Counted from the stretch's first letter, positions 44,126-56,394 are shown. The stretch is DNA of 64,000 nt from Rapana venosa (GCA_028751875.1 CM054165.1:31176379-31240378), one strand, 5' to 3'. Numbers and translations are program-made. The notes: generated from the sequence alone by a model not told the origin.

Positions 44126-44584
44126 GGCGATGTATTTAAACCTTGACTGCGTGAATGCTTGAAAATGGGCATCAGTCTAATAAAAGAAAATAAGAATTGT
44201 TTTAAAAAATGATAAAAATCGTCCTCATCACATCGTTTCTTTGCTGGTATCACCTTATCACAATCTTAGTCACAAAGAGGAAAATCAAGGATTCTTTTCA
44301 TTCATGGTTGTTTGGGGGTTGTTGTTGGGTGTGTGTTTTTTTAAAATATCACCATGGGTTTTGATGTGGACTAAATCTGTATTGTTGTGGAACAGCGTTG
44401 GTTTGGACATGCATTTGCAGTGAATATGGGGACAGGGCTAACTGGTATTGATGCTGAACAGGGGAGTGTGTGTGTGTGTGTGTGTGTACGCATGCGCATA
44501 TTGATGCTGAACAGGTGTGTATGGTGTGCATGTGTGTGTGTGTTTTTTTTTGTTTATTTTTTTTATTTTTTAAATTTTTTTTTT

Positions 44585-44690
44585 AATTTATTCTTTTATA
44601 TCAAGGATGATGGAATAAGCACTTATGTGCTTTTTTACATCCAGTCCCTGTGTGTATGCGGTTTTGTGTAAATTTTGTCATCGTTGTTGT
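44585..44690 (-). mobile_element. SINE-A 3' end fragment, reverse
   Basis: cttttatatcaaggatgatg, gaataagcacttatgtgctt, catccagtccctgtgtgtat and gcggttttgtg. TG-rich repeats follow to 44750. Confidence 0.7.
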
Positions 44691-44749
44691 GTGTGTGTGG
44701 TGTGCGTGTGTGTGTGATGGTGTGTGCGTTGTGGTGTGTGTGTGTGTGG

Positions 44750-46130
44750 TGGATAACAGTGACATGGGTATAGAGTGAAGATTGAGGGTGATGATTGAGC
44801 TTTTGGGCTGTGGATGAATGAAATGATTGAATGAGTGGATTTGTTGACGAGATTGATTTTCTTGATTCTTTGAAGCATCAGTTTATATTATTTATACGAT
44901 GTGCTCTCTTTTTTTTTCTTTCTTTAAGGATTTTGTGATGCTTAAGTTCTTTCTAATTTTCTCCCTGCTTTGTATTTTTAAAGAACAAAAAAATCATAGC
45001 GTGCTGTCTTGGTCTTATGGTCATTAAGCTGACGTCCTGTGTTTGTGTGTGTGTAGTTGTATCAACTCTGTTTACTGTTTTTAAATCAGCTGTGCAGCTT
45101 TGTACATATCTTTCAAACTGTCACATTCAGTTCATCTTGGAAGTTCCGTTTCTGTGATGATTCACCTTGTTACCCATCTGCCACCGTCATTTCCAATGGG
45201 GATGACTATACAATGCCTCACTCTTGCTAGTCTCCATCATACAATTAATAACCATCACTGTCAATTTCATCCTCCATCCCATTCTATCTCCCTTATAGAT
45301 CTCTGGTTAAAATAAACGGAAGGAAACAACATTATAAATCAAATATCTGCATACATGCGTTTATCAGGTCTGTTTATTTCTATCTGAAGGATAGCAATGG
45401 GCACAACAAAACACAATCACACACACACTCACGAGACAAACAACTGCTACAGTTGGATATGGCTCCGTACAAAAGGCTAGGTATGAAAAACAATTACTTA
45501 AGCAAAACTTCTTATCCAGTGTGTACTTAACATTCACAACAGTGATTCCCAGTGAGAAGGCAGACAGCAGACAACGACTGACAGACAGACTCAGACGGAG
45601 AGAGTGCATGTTCTGGGTGATAGACCCCCCCAGGGTGTTAAGCTGAGGAACACACAACAACAATTTAGTACAAATACTACACAAACATTCACATGCACAA
45701 GCTCAAGTTTTGTTGTTGTTGGCTCATCCGAAAGATTTGCTTGGGAAATGAAACGGTCACAAAATGTTGAAATCTAGGGGAGATATAATATCCCTAAATG
45801 ACAGAAGTGCTCAGCAAAGATTTGAACTCATGCCCCAGAGTGTATCTAAGATCATGCATCCAATGTCTGGCCAACTGACCGACCTTCCCCCGCCACCCCC
45901 ACCCCACCCCCTCCTTAACCCCCCCCCCCCCCCCCCCCCTCCTGCTGAGCTGGTAAAACATCATTTGGTTTAGACAGAGGTTATTTCAGAAAAAGAAAAA
46001 AGAACAGATTGCTCTGAAATATCGGTTCAGAAATTGAGAAGAAAAGTAAAATGTGGTAAGGCTGTATTAGTGTGATTAGTCCGCTTTCGGAGAAATCAGG
46101 AGTACATAGTTGCTATAGACCTACATTTCA
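44750..46130. other. Mostly unique intron sequence
   Basis: 45700-45885 may be a worn reverse tRNA-derived SINE (gatttgaactcatgccccag as box B region, ccaatgtctggccaactgac as the head). A C-rich run lies at 45887-45942. The remainder shows nothing recognisable. Confidence 0.4.
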
Positions 46131-46139
46131 TTTGGAAAA

Positions 46140-46490
46140 TGTGATTTGTTCTTTATTTTTATGTGATGTTTTCGTTAAACGCGTTTCATGTCGTTTTTCA
46201 TTTTCTAAATGTGACTAACTCTCTCATTCTCAGTCCTCGTTCCATATATATCTACATCTCATTTTGAAACTGCGATTAAAAAAAAATTTTTTGACATTTT
46301 CATTAAAAACATTTCATGTTGTTTTCATTTTCTAAATGTAACTAACTCTCTCATTCTCAGTCCTCGATCCACATATGATATATCTACATCTCATTTTGAA
46401 ACTGCGATTTGTTTTTTTGTGTTTTTTATGTGACATTTTTGTTATTAAAAACATTTCATGTTGTTTTCATTGTCTAAGTGTGACTAACAC
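46140..46490. repeat. Three diverged tandem units of about 110-130 bp
   Basis: Each contains acatttcatgt, gttttcattttctaaatgtg-like and gactaac, ctctcattctcagtcctcg and catctcattttgaaactgcg. Confidence 0.75.
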
Positions 46491-47030
46491 TCTCAGTTTT
46501 TCCTTCATCCCGCATGCTCTCATTTTTCTTTGTTGTTGTTGTTGTAATTTTGGTTTCTTTTGTTTGATTTGGGTTGGGTTTGATTTTCTGTTTGGTTTGG
46601 GTGTTTTTTTGGTTTTTTTAAATGGGATTTTGGGGTTATTTTTTTGGTTCGACTTTGTTTTTGCATGTTTTGAGGGATTTTGTTTTGGTGGGTTGTTTTT
46701 TTCCTTGGTTTTTGTTGTTGTTGTTTTTTTAGGTTTGTTTTGTTTTTTCATTACTTTTTAAGGCTGTTGATATGACGCTTTTGTTTCTTTGAATTAGAAA
46801 AAAAAATTTTTGGCTTTCTCATAGATGTTCACATTCTTTCTTATTTTTGTTTTGTTGTTGTAAATTATTTTAGTGCTTAATTTTTTCTTTAAAAGGCTAG
46901 TTATTGCCTGCATTTGTTTTTGATGACCTGAAGCATGTTGTTGTCTTCTGCTGGTTTAGAGATATATAGCTTTTGTTCTAACTTTTTTTGTCTTCAGAAA
47001 AAAAATGAGAGAGAGAGAGAGTGAGTGAAT
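46490..47030. other. T/G-rich intron sequence
   Basis: Strong T and GTT bias on + from 46520 to 46880, with no coding evidence in either strand. Confidence 0.45.
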
Positions 47031-47120
47031 GAGTAAGTCAGAGAGAGTGTGTGTGGTGTGTGCATGTGTGCGAGACTGAGTGAGTGAGTGCTTGTGTATG
47101 TGCGAGCAAGCAAAGTGTGG

Positions 47121-47194
<74 letters not shown>

Positions 47195-47369
47195 AGAGAT
47201 GCTGTGTATTTCATAACTGATGAATGTATTAAGTTTCTTTTTGTATATTGATCTTTACAAAACATAAATGTACCTTGCACACTTTCAGAAATACCAATAC
47301 AAGATACACACACACACACATACACACACACATACACACATTCACATACACACACACACACATACACAC

Positions 47370-47428
<59 letters not shown>

Positions 47429-47610
47429 ACACACACACACAATATACATACACACACACACATATATATACATACACACACACACATATATATACATACA
47501 CACACACACACATACATATACATACACACACACATACATATACATACACACACATTAATATACATACACACACACACACACATATACTTATACATACACA
47601 CCCAGTGAAG
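47030..47610. repeat. GA, TG and CA/CATATA microsatellites
   Basis: GA runs at 47125-47198, CA runs with CATATATA variants at 47308-47600. About 110 bases of unique sequence lie between. Confidence 0.95.
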
Positions 47611-47804
47611 TTCTCTGCCTTGATCTTTCATAAAGTTAATGTCAGGCAGCTAAACACATTTTGTTGATCATTGTAATTCATTCTTTGAACGAGTGACTGA
47701 TTTTTTTGTTTGTTTGAAAAGTTATTATTGATAATTTGCAATTGATTCTTACTGTAGAGATAGTATGATCCCTTTCCTTAACATCCATGCGCTATTCCAG
47801 GATT

Positions 47805-48120
47805 GTACAGTGCGCCCCACCCCACCCCACCCCACCCCATTCCACCCAACACTACACTATACCACACCACCTCACACCACATCATATCTCACTACCTCGA
47901 CCGCCCCCTCATATACACACACCACATCACACACCACACCACACTACACTACACCTCCCACCCCTGCCCCCTCATACACACACCACATCAAACCACAGTA
48001 CATCCCACATCCACACCACACTATTCCCATAACCAAGAGCAGTCATAGGAGGACTGCACCAACAAACAGACAAACCAAAAACAAAAAACCCCAACACAAC
48101 AACAACACCCCCCCCCCCCC
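47805..48120. repeat. CCCCA/CACCACA and C-rich repeats
   Basis: cacccc units, then accacac and actac units and AACAAC, ending in a C run at 48108-48120. 48120-48520 is AT-rich with nothing recognised. Confidence 0.85.
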
Positions 48121-48524
48121 TTAATTTTTCTGTTTGGTTTAATACACAGAATTTTTTAATTCATCACATCCAAAGAACACAAGCAGCACCATATGAAGCA
48201 TGACTATCTAATGATTTATCACTTTTGAGTGGATATGCGTTAAAACAAACACACACACACACACAAAGTATAAATGCAACAAGCATAAACGTAGAAAGAA
48301 TAATCTAGAATTCACATGCACAAACATAAACTGCCACTTTGCAACATCAAAGAAAGAAAAAGAAAAAAGAAGCAAGCGCATCGCATGTTTATCATAACAC
48401 AAGAATATAACACAAGACTGTGAAAATATCGGGACAAGACTCGAGCTGATAAAAAACAAAATGAAAATAAAATAAACCAACAATGTTCTCTTTTCCGTTC
48501 GTGTCCTTACTTCCTAGGGGACGG

Positions 48525-48805
48525 GATAGCTCAGTGGTCGGAGCACTCGCTTTCCCCCAGCCAAGTTAAGCAGCGTCAAGCGTGGTTACCACTTGGATGG
48601 GTGACCGTTTGCGCGCCTTGGCTTCAGTACAGTTCCCCCAGTTCACCCAGCTGTAAATGGGAACCTGCCCTCTTTAGGGTCAGGGAAGGTAAAGCAGCGA
48701 GGGAGAGGAGATGGGCGCCGCCCTCAATATGCTGGCCCTAGAGAAGTGAGGTCTTTGACGCCTTGTTCCCCTGTGACCTTATAGGTTATGGGACTCCTTT
48801 ACCTT
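48525..48805 (+). mobile_element. SINE-5S copy
   Basis: Complete head (gatagctcagtggtcggagc) and 5S-like segment (aagttaagcagcgtcaagcg, ttggatgggtgaccgtttgc) with full tail to gttatgggactcctttacc. It ends 55 bases before exon g. Confidence 0.85.
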
Positions 48806-48859
48806 TTTTTTTATTTTACCTTACTAAAGCAAGGCGTGTGTGGTTGGGGTTTCTGACAG

Positions 48860-49009
48860 AAAACGTTCCAAATTCACCTGGAGGACGGTTCGCCGGACGA
48901 CATCCAGGCCGTGTTGACCGGTCCGAACTCCAGCCCCCCTGTCCACATGCAGTGGTCAAGCTCCACGGCCACCTGCACCTTCAGCCCCGTGGAGACTGGA
49001 CAACACAAG
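48860..49009 (+). CDS. Filamin-like gene, exon g: first Ig-like filamin repeat, part 1
   Basis: 150 bases, phase 0 both sides, acceptor ggtttctgacag and donor GTAGGG. It encodes KTFQIHLEDGSPDDIQAVLT, GPNSSPPVHMQWSSSTATCT and FSPVETGQHK. A beta-strand pattern with GPN, then C-T-F-S-P-x-E-x-G-x-H, matches the second half of filamin repeats (family form CxFxPxExGxH). It follows the acidic end of exon f and continues as LDVLCDGKSI in exon h. Confidence 0.92.
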
Positions 49010-49017
49010 GTAGGGGG

Positions 49018-49437
49018 GCATGGTCATCGTGATGGTCGTGGTCATCGTGATTGTCATGGTCATTTGTGATGGTCGTGGTCATCGTGATGGTCATGGTCAT
49101 CGTGATGGTCGTGATGGTCATCGTGATGGTCGTGGTCATCGTGATGGTCATGATGGTCATTGTGATGGTCGTGGTCATCGTGATGGTCGTGGTCATCATG
49201 ATTGTCATGGTCATCGTGATGGTCGTGGTCATCGTGATTGTCATGGTCATCGTGATGGTCGTGGTCATCGTGATGGTTATGGTCATCGTGATGGTCGTGG
49301 TCATTGTCATGGTCATCGTCATGGTCGTGGTCATCGTCATGGTCATCGTGATTGTCATGGTCATCGTGATTGTCATGGTGGTGGTGGTGGTGGTGGTGGT
49401 GGGCGGTGGTGGTTGTGGTGGTGATGGCGGTGGTTTT
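49018..49437. repeat. TGGTCATCGTGATGGTCG minisatellite and TGG run
   Basis: 18-bp units (tggtcatcgtgatggtcg) with one-base variants begin nine bases after the donor and change to TGG triplets at about 49376. Val-Ile-Met and His-Asp frames are repeat translations. Confidence 0.93.
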
Positions 49438-49482
49438 CAAGATTCAAGATTTTATTTCAAGAAACCCCCCCCTCCCCCTCAA

Positions 49483-49700
49483 GGGGATGAGACTATAAAC
49501 CAAGGCCCCATGTGCGAACGCATGCCGAACATCTTGCGCACGCGTTAAATCATGTTCCGCTTTTTGAAAGAGTAGGCCATTGTGTGCCGGTGTGGGAACA
49601 GATGACAAAATTGACAAAAACCGCATACACACGGGGACTGGATGTAAAAAAAAGCATATGAGTGCTTGTTCCATTATCCTTGATATAAAAGAATAAATAA
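49483..49700 (+). mobile_element. SINE-A copy, 5' truncated
   Basis: gatgagactataaaccaagg, cgaacatcttgcgcacgcgt, gtgtgccggtgtgggaacag, cggggactggatgtaaaaaa, attatccttgatataaaaga and an AAT tail. Confidence 0.78.
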
Positions 49701-49854
49701 ATAAAAAATAAATACACAAAGCCACAACTTTGGCGGATGTTGGTGTGTGAAAAATACTTGCAACACAAATTCGTTCCAAAAATGAAGAGCACAAATTATG
49801 GACATGAAAAAGTGAAAGAGCGTTTACAAATTAATACAGGAAAGGTATGATAAA

Positions 49855-50100
49855 TCAACATGTGGTGGAGGTGATGGTTGTGGTGGTTGATGGTGGTGGT
49901 GGTGATTATGGTGGTGGTGATGGTGTGTGGTGATGTTGTGGTGGTGGTGGTGGTGGTTGATGGTGGTGGTTTTGGTGATGGTGGTGGTGGTTGATGGTGG
50001 TGGTGGTGGTTGTGGTGGTGGTGCTTGTGGTGGTGGTGGTGGTGGTGGTTGTGGTGGTGGTGATGATGGTGGTGGTGGTGGTGGTGATGATGATGATTAA
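49855..50100. repeat. TGG/TGATGG trinucleotide array
   Basis: ggtggtggt units with GATGG and TTGTGG variants. Confidence 0.93.
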
Positions 50101-50194
50101 TGATCATGGCGATGGTTGTTATGTTAGTGGAGGTTGTAGCAGTAGTGATACTGATGGTGGCTACTTTAAAAAAAAAGAAAAAAGTTTTATTTCA

Positions 50195-50570
50195 TTCCTT
50201 GGCTAAAATTCTGCATCGAGCTTTTACCAATGGCGAGATTTTGCGTACGCCATCGTTTTTGCCCACCATGAAGGTAGCCGCATTATGGCTTCGTGGATGG
50301 TGTCTCAACGCAATACCAGTGTGCCATGCGTTTTAAAACGTTGTTATCTGTTCCTACCACCTCACTACAACCTACTTTTGTGAAAGAATGCAGGTCGCAG
50401 ACCAGTTTCAAATATCGGTTTAACAACTGTTGAATTTTCTCTGTGTGAGTGAGTGTGTGTGTATGTAATTTATACATATTTATTTCAATTTTTCATATGT
50501 TATTTTACTCTTTTTAATTAGAGGATAACGAAATAAGCACTCATGTGCTTTTTTTATTTTTTATCCAGTC
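50195..50570 (-). mobile_element. SINE-A second-module copy and first-module fragment, both reverse
   Basis: 50195-50395 reverses the second tail (ttggctaaaattctgcatcg, accatgaaggtagccgcatt) and the ccgttcctacc region. 50505-50570 carries tagaggataacgaaataagc and gtgcttttttta of the first tail. A G run lies at 50640-50668. Confidence 0.55.
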
Positions 50571-50638
50571 ATCCATATGTGTGTGTGTGAGGGGAGGGGT
50601 GGGGGGTTAGGTATGTTTGTTTGACAACCTAAATGATA

Positions 50639-50669
<31 letters not shown>

Positions 50670-50823
50670 GGGAAGCGGTGGGGGAATGCACGTGGTGAAC
50701 GTTGGGGGGGGGGAGGCAAGATGGGAGGAAAAAAATATTTAAAAAATAAAATAAAATATGCGTGTTTGCATTCATGCGCATATTCATGCACACATGTGTG
50801 TGTGTGTGTGTGTATGTTATCAG

Positions 50824-50952
50824 TTGGACGTGCTGTGTGACGGCAAGTCCATCGTTGGCTGCCCTGTCCACTTCAAGGTCAACGCTGACCGTTCTCGTGT
50901 CACCTGCCGCGCCCCTGACCGCGCCTGTCTGGGGAAGAACACCGATATCATG
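50824..50952 (+). CDS. Filamin-like gene, exon h: end of Ig repeat 1 and start of repeat 2
   Basis: 129 bases, phase 0 both sides, acceptor tatgttatcag, donor GTACAC. It encodes LDVLCDGKSIVGCPVHFKVN, ADRSRVTCRAPDRACLGKNT and DIM. The form x-V-x-x-x-G-K-x-I-x-G-x-P-x-x-x-K-V is the C-terminal strand pattern of a filamin repeat, and SRVTCRAPD starts the next. The donor sits at the edge of a CTACA array, and the reading frame runs on into it for 370 codons of repeat, so the exon end is set by phase and by the fit to exon i. Confidence 0.9.
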
Positions 50953-50956
50953 GTAC

Positions 50957-52170
50957 ACTGCTGCTACACTACACTGCTGCTACACTACACTACACTACAC
51001 TACACTGCACTGCAGTACACTACACTACACTGCACTACACTGCACTACACTGCTGCTACACTGCACTACACTCCACCACACCACACCACACTACGCTACG
51101 CTACACTGCACTACACTACACTGCTCTACACTACACTACACTGCACTACACTACACTTTCACTGCACTGCACTACACTGCACTACTGCTACACTACACTG
51201 CACTGCACTGTTCTACACTACACTGCTCTACACTGCACTACACTACACTACACTGCACTGCACTGCACTACACTACACTACACCACACCACACTACACTG
51301 CACTGCACTACACTATACTACACTATACCACACTACACTATTCTACACTACACTACACTACACCCCCACCCCACCACACCACACCAACTATACTATACCA
51401 CACTATACCACACCACACCACACCACACCACACTACACCACACCACACTACACCGCACCGCACCGCACCGCACCGCACCGCACCACACTACACTACACTG
51501 CACGACACTACACTGACCACTACACTACACTCCACTACACTGCACTACACTACACTACACTACGCTACGCTACACTACGCTACGCTACACTACAAATGCA
51601 CTCCACTACACTACACTACACTCCACTACACTGCACTACACTACACTACACTACACTACGCTACGCTACACTACGCTACGCTACACTACACTGCACTCCA
51701 CTACACTACACTACACTGCACTGCACTGCACTACACTGCACTACTGCTGCACCCACACTACACCACACTACACGACACTGCACTGCACTACACTACACTA
51801 CACTACACTGCACTGCTCTACACTACACTACACTGCACTGCACTACACTACACTACTGCTACACTACACTGCACTACACTACACTACACTACACTACACT
51901 GCACTGCACTGCATTGCACCACACCACACTACACCACACTACACTACTCTACACTACACTACACTACACTACACTACATTACACCACACCACACCACACC
52001 ACACTCCACCACACCACACCACACTACACTACACCACACCACACGACACAACACGACACGACACTACACTAACTACACTACACTACACACACCACACCAC
52101 ACCACACCACACCACACCACACCACACCACACCACACCACACCACACCACACTACACTACACTACACTAC
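50957..52170. repeat. CTACA pentanucleotide array, 1.2 kb
   Basis: ACTAC/ACTGC/ACCAC pentamers with many base variants and domains of each variant (CCACA blocks near 51370-51500 and 52090-52150). It starts a few bases after the exon h donor. Confidence 0.95.
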
Positions 52171-52174
52171 TACC

Positions 52175-52177
52175 ACT

Positions 52178-52224
<47 letters not shown>

Positions 52225-52710
52225 TTCTTTCTTCTTCTTCTCCTTCTTCTTCTTCTTTTTTTTGTCATGTTTCTCCCAAGGGAGGTTTGACATTGATGAG
52301 CCTTCTCCATCTCTCTCTGTTTTGAGCTTCCTCCTTATTTATGCCCCTTTTTCAAAGATCATCTGCAATACAGGCAGCCCAGGTTTTGCTAGGTCTTCCT
52401 TTTGGTCTCTTTCCATCCACTACGAAGTTCATTGCTCTTTATGATGTGGTGGTCTGCTTTCCGATGAACGTGCCCAAACCAGCGCAGTCTATTGCTACTA
52501 GCTACAGACTTCAGATCTTCAACTTTGCACATTCTCCATAGTTCTTCATTCGTGATCCTGTCTTCCCATTTGATCTTTGTCATGTAGCGTAGCATTCAGT
52601 TTTCACAGCTATTCAACAAACGTTTGACGGTTTTTGTGAAAACCCATGTCTCTGAACCATACAGGAGAACAGGTCTGATGCAGGCCTTATATATCTGGTA
52701 CACTACTACT
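52175..52710 (-). mobile_element. LINE-A 3' fragment, reverse
   Basis: A CTT array (52175-52258) is followed by gggaggtttgacattgatga. On the minus strand the segment encodes CENRMLRYMTKIKWEDRIT (partly from one frame), WFGHVHRKADHHI and related parts. It extends to the GSETW region near 52660. It is the longest LINE-A copy here. Confidence 0.8.
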
Positions 52711-52711
52711 A

Positions 52712-53044
52712 CTACTAATAATAAATGGAATTTATGTAGCGCTATATCTTGCAAAAAAACAAATCAAAGCGCTTTCATTCATCTTACTCATTCACATGCA
52801 GCCAGTTACAATTAATAGTTGTTGGGGTTTTTTGGTTTAAAAAAATATATAAATTCAAATGTATACACACTCACTCACACGCACGCACGCACATAGACAC
52901 ACACTCACGCACACATCTAAAGGTTGTATACTCAGCAGGGTGATGGGTTTTGGCTGTTGAGGGCAGGGACAAAAATGAAATGGAACAAGAGAGGAGAATC
53001 TTAGGTTTGAAATATATGTGTCTTGAGGCCGGATTTAAAAAGCG
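52712..53044 (-). mobile_element. LINE-B 3' UTR and tail, reverse
   Basis: ATA repeats and tggaatttatgtagcgctat, atcttgc, aaatcaaagcgctttcattc start it. Then come a CA run and the UTR phrases cagcagggtgatggg and agaatcttaggtttgaaata, as in 28880-28990. It ends where a CTACA array begins. Confidence 0.8.
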
Positions 53045-53222
53045 TCATACTACACTACACTACACCACACTACACTACACTACACTACACTACACTACAC
53101 TACACTACACTACACTACACTACACTACACTACACTACACTACACTACACTACACTACACTACACTACACTACACTGCACTTCACTTCACTGCACCGCAC
53201 CGGACCGCACCACACCACACCA
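53045..53222. repeat. CTACA pentanucleotide array
   Basis: About 25 near-perfect ACTAC units passing into ACTTC and ACCGC variants at the right end. Purine-rich CAGA repeats follow to 53345. Confidence 0.95.
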
Positions 53223-53349
53223 CACTACAGACAGGCAGACAGACAGACAGAGATTGAGAGAGGGAGATCAAGACAAGACAGACAAGACAGAGAGAAGAGG
53301 GTGGAGAAGGAGGGTAGAGAGGGGGAGCAAGAGAGAGAGGGACCAGCCG

Positions 53350-53720
53350 CCATGGCATGGCGCAGTGGTTAGCGCTTTGGGTTACGGACTGGAAGGTCGC
53401 GGGTTCGATTCCCATAAGAGTCATAGGGATTTTTCGGACTCCGGCCGGCTCCTACCCAGAGTGAGTGTGCTGTGGGCTCAGTGGGAAGACTGGGACCACA
53501 CAGTCGAGCTTCATCCACTTAACGGATGCGAGTTTGAGAGTGTTGCTCAAATTACCTGACCAACACTGCAGGTGTCTGTATCTATCGGGCCCGGTTGACG
53601 CCGGGATATATTATGATAGTAAGCGTAGAGTACAACCCTGTCAAGTAGTCTCAAAGCATATGCACTTCCACAGCAGCATCATTACGTCATCCTCATTGTC
53701 ATTGATCATCATGCATTAAA
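53350..53720 (+). mobile_element. SINE-B, a second tRNA-derived SINE
   Basis: Head atggcatggcgcagtggtta (box A TGGCGCAGTGG) and ggtcgcgggttcgattccca (box B GGTTCGATTCC) lie about 45 bases apart, as in tRNA. The body that follows (gactccggccggctcctacc) and gggcccggttgacgccggga is not shared with SINE-A. Only one copy is in the window. Confidence 0.75.
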
Positions 53721-53739
53721 AGAAAAAGCCTGATTCGGT

Positions 53740-54190
53740 GGTCCCGGTTTCTCTGGTCTCATGGTGACCTCAGATTCGGTTTGCCCATACACTTCTGTGC
53801 CTGTGGTGAGTTTGTGTCAAAGCCTTTGGGGTTGGAGGTTCGCGGGGACGGTCGTTGGAGGGACGTTGTGGTGGTGGCCACCTCGGGTGGGCAACTCACT
53901 CAGTCTGGCTCCGCGCCTGAGCTAATACTGTCGTTAGTAGGGGGCTTAGTAGGTGGTGTCCTGCGAATGTTAGCTCAGAACAGGCACCACTGAACACCGC
54001 CAAAGTGACCCAGCAGCAGTGCAGGGCCCCTCTGGCTGGTGGCCCCATGGCGGCCTGATAGTGATGGGCTCCCTGTGGACTTCCGATCCTGAGGATGAGA
54101 CACAGTGGATCTGGGTGTGGCTGTGGCGGGGCGATGGAGATGAGCGGTGTGGGAGCAGTAGGACGGGGGGTCGTCAGAAGATGAGGCAGC
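53740..54190. other. GC-rich unassigned block
   Basis: About 60 percent GC without tandem repeats. Several frames are open for 70-100 codons but none resembles a known protein, and no splice signals match the gene's phase. It may be the body of a dispersed repeat adjoining SINE-B. Confidence 0.4.
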
Positions 54191-54294
54191 AAAAAAAAAT
54201 ATATATAATTAAAAAAAAAAGAGAGGGAGAGGGGGGGAGAGAGAGATCATATGACAGACAGACAGACAGAGAAGAGGGAGAGAGAAAAAGGGTA

Positions 54295-54405
54295 TATATT
54301 TATTTATTTATTTATTCTTTTATATCGAGGATAATGGAATAAGCACTCATGCACTTTTTTTACATCCAGTCCCCGTGTGTATGCGGTTTTGTAAATTTTG
54401 TAGAG
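54295..54405 (-). mobile_element. SINE-A 3' end fragment, reverse
   Basis: cttttatatcgaggataatg, gaataagcactcatgcactt, catccagtccccgtgtgtat, gcggttttgtaaattttgt. AG repeats and C runs (54518-54582) follow. Confidence 0.75.
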
Positions 54406-54692
54406 AGGTGGAGTAATAGAGAGAGAGAGGGATCATAAGAGAAAGAGAGATCATGACAGAGAAAGAGAGAGAGAGAGAGATCCTAAACTCAACATTCTAA
54501 CCATCAAGCCATCCTTCACCCCCCCCCCCCCCCCCCCCCTTCCCTCACCCCCTCACCCCCCACTCCATCCCCCCCCCCCCCCACCCCTCTCCAAAAATAA
54601 TCTATAAACTACAGACCAGCTAGCAGGAGGAAAAAAAACAACAAACAAACAAACAAACAAACAACAAACTAACGATCCAAATGGCATTGCAG

Positions 54693-54822
54693 GTGGACGT
54701 CTCTCAGGCAGGTCAAGGTGACCTTCGTGTGGAAGCGCGCAGTCCCAGCGGCCGTGTGCAAAACGTCTCTGCTCTGTACCGCTCTGGAGCCTTTGACGCC
54801 GGCTTCTCGCCCGATGAAGTTG
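54693..54822 (+). CDS. Filamin-like gene, exon i: Ig repeat 2, middle
   Basis: 130 bases, phase 0 in and phase 1 out, acceptor tggcattgcag, donor GTAAGG. It encodes VDVSQAGQGDLRVEARSPSG, RVQNVSALYRSGAFDAGFSP and DEVG. The V-D-x-S-x-A-G-x-G-x-L pattern is a filamin repeat hallmark, and F-x-P-x-x-x-G near the end is the standard turn. TG and TCTG repeats begin within 15 bases of the donor. Confidence 0.94.
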
Positions 54823-54835
54823 GTAAGGCCTGTCT

Positions 54836-54864
54836 GTGTGTGTGTGGGGGGGTGTGTTGGTGTG

Positions 54865-54942
<78 letters not shown>

Positions 54943-55023
54943 TTTCTCTCTTCTCTCTATCTGTCTGTCTGTGTGTGTGTGTGTGTGTCTGTCTGTCTCT
55001 CTGTCTGTCTATCTCTCTGTCTA

Positions 55024-55094
<71 letters not shown>

Positions 55095-55141
55095 CTCTCT
55101 GTCTGACTCTCTCTCTGTCTGGCTGTCTGTCTGTCTCTCTC

Positions 55142-55235
<94 letters not shown>

Positions 55236-55350
55236 TTTCTCTCTTTCTCTCTATCTGTCTGTCTGTGTGTGTGTGTGTGTCTGTCTGTCTCTCTGTCTGT
55301 CTATCTCTCTGTCTATCTCTCTGTCTGTCTCTCTGTCTGTCTTTCCATGA
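54836..55350. repeat. TG, TCTG and CT microsatellites
   Basis: TCTG units and long CT runs. Two of the TCTG blocks (54960-55025 and 55250-55315) are near-identical, so part of the tract is duplicated. Confidence 0.95.
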
Positions 55351-55423
55351 TGAAGTTGGGGGGAGGGGGGATGTTATTAGTAAAATATATGGAGCATTAC
55401 TAAGATGTGTATGTTTTTGTTGT

Positions 55424-55424
<1 letters not shown>

Positions 55425-55469
<45 letters not shown>

Positions 55470-55625
55470 ACACACACACACACACATACTTGTACACACA
55501 CACCCACTCACACACACACACACACACACAGCACACAAACATTCTCGCTCTCTTTCTTCCTCCCTCCATCCCTCTCTCTCTGTCTCTCTCTTGCTCTCTC
55601 CCTTCCTCCCTCTCTCTCTCTTGTT
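55425..55625. repeat. CA then CT microsatellites
   Basis: CA runs to 55540, CT/CCCT to 55622. 55625-55835 is unique with nothing recognised. Confidence 0.95.
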
Positions 55626-55837
55626 AACTTTTGTGGTCTTTCATTGATTTCTTGATTTATCAATAATTGAATGGCAATTTGTGCGATTCATTTCATTGCT
55701 TTTTGACACTATTTTGTTTGTTGATTCATTGGTTTATTCATGTTTGTTTCACTTTTTGCCTATGAGGGCTTGGTGTAAAGAAGCCTCTGGCTTATCCAAT
55801 TACCCTCATTAAAATATTTGAGTTTGAGAGCTCGAGT

Positions 55838-56065
<228 letters not shown>

Positions 56066-56175
56066 ACCACTCCAAAGAAATGCAAGACACGTGACTAAAA
56101 TTTAAAAAATAACCCATTTAAACGACGACCAGCACAAAAGGAGAACACTGACGTGTGTTGATGGATATGTCTCAG

Positions 56176-56313
56176 GGATATGGGAGATCAGCGTCCAGTA
56201 TGAAGGAGAACACATTAATGGCAGTCCTTACCGTCTACAAGTGTTCGACCCCAATCTTGTCCGGGTGTACGGATTGGAGGGGGGGGCTGTGGGACGAGCA
56301 TTCACCTTCAACG
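56176..56313 (+). CDS. Filamin-like gene, exon j: end of Ig repeat 2, start of repeat 3
   Basis: 138 bases, phase 1 both sides, acceptor gatatgtctcag, donor GTCAGT. It encodes IWEISVQYEGEHINGSPYRL, QVFDPNLVRVYGLEGGAVGR and AFTFN. The V-x-Y-x-G-x-x-I-x-G-S-P-Y/F motif is the most diagnostic filamin repeat end. PNLVRVYGLEGGAVGRAFTF starts the next repeat (family form x-x-V-x-x-x-G-x-G-L...G). It joins exon i through GGG and exon k through GCC. Confidence 0.95.
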
Positions 56314-56394
56314 GTCAGTTGGAAACAGAAGTCCATTGTTGAGGATGTTCTCATTTTTGACTTCTGCAGGGACTGCTTAAGGGGTTGATGGACA

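Noticed and set aside
49020..49548. Val-Ile-Met and His-Asp rich frames of 116-165 codons
   Set aside because: Produced by an 18-bp minisatellite and TGG triplets in intron, not by a metal-binding protein.
50762..52072. 436-codon open frame on +
   Set aside because: It is an out-of-phase run over exon h followed by a CTACA array. The exon is real in another frame, and the rest is repeat translation.
53740..54190. Open frames in a GC-rich block
   Set aside because: No recognisable domain, and no splice signals in the phase of neighbouring exons; kept only as an unassigned block.
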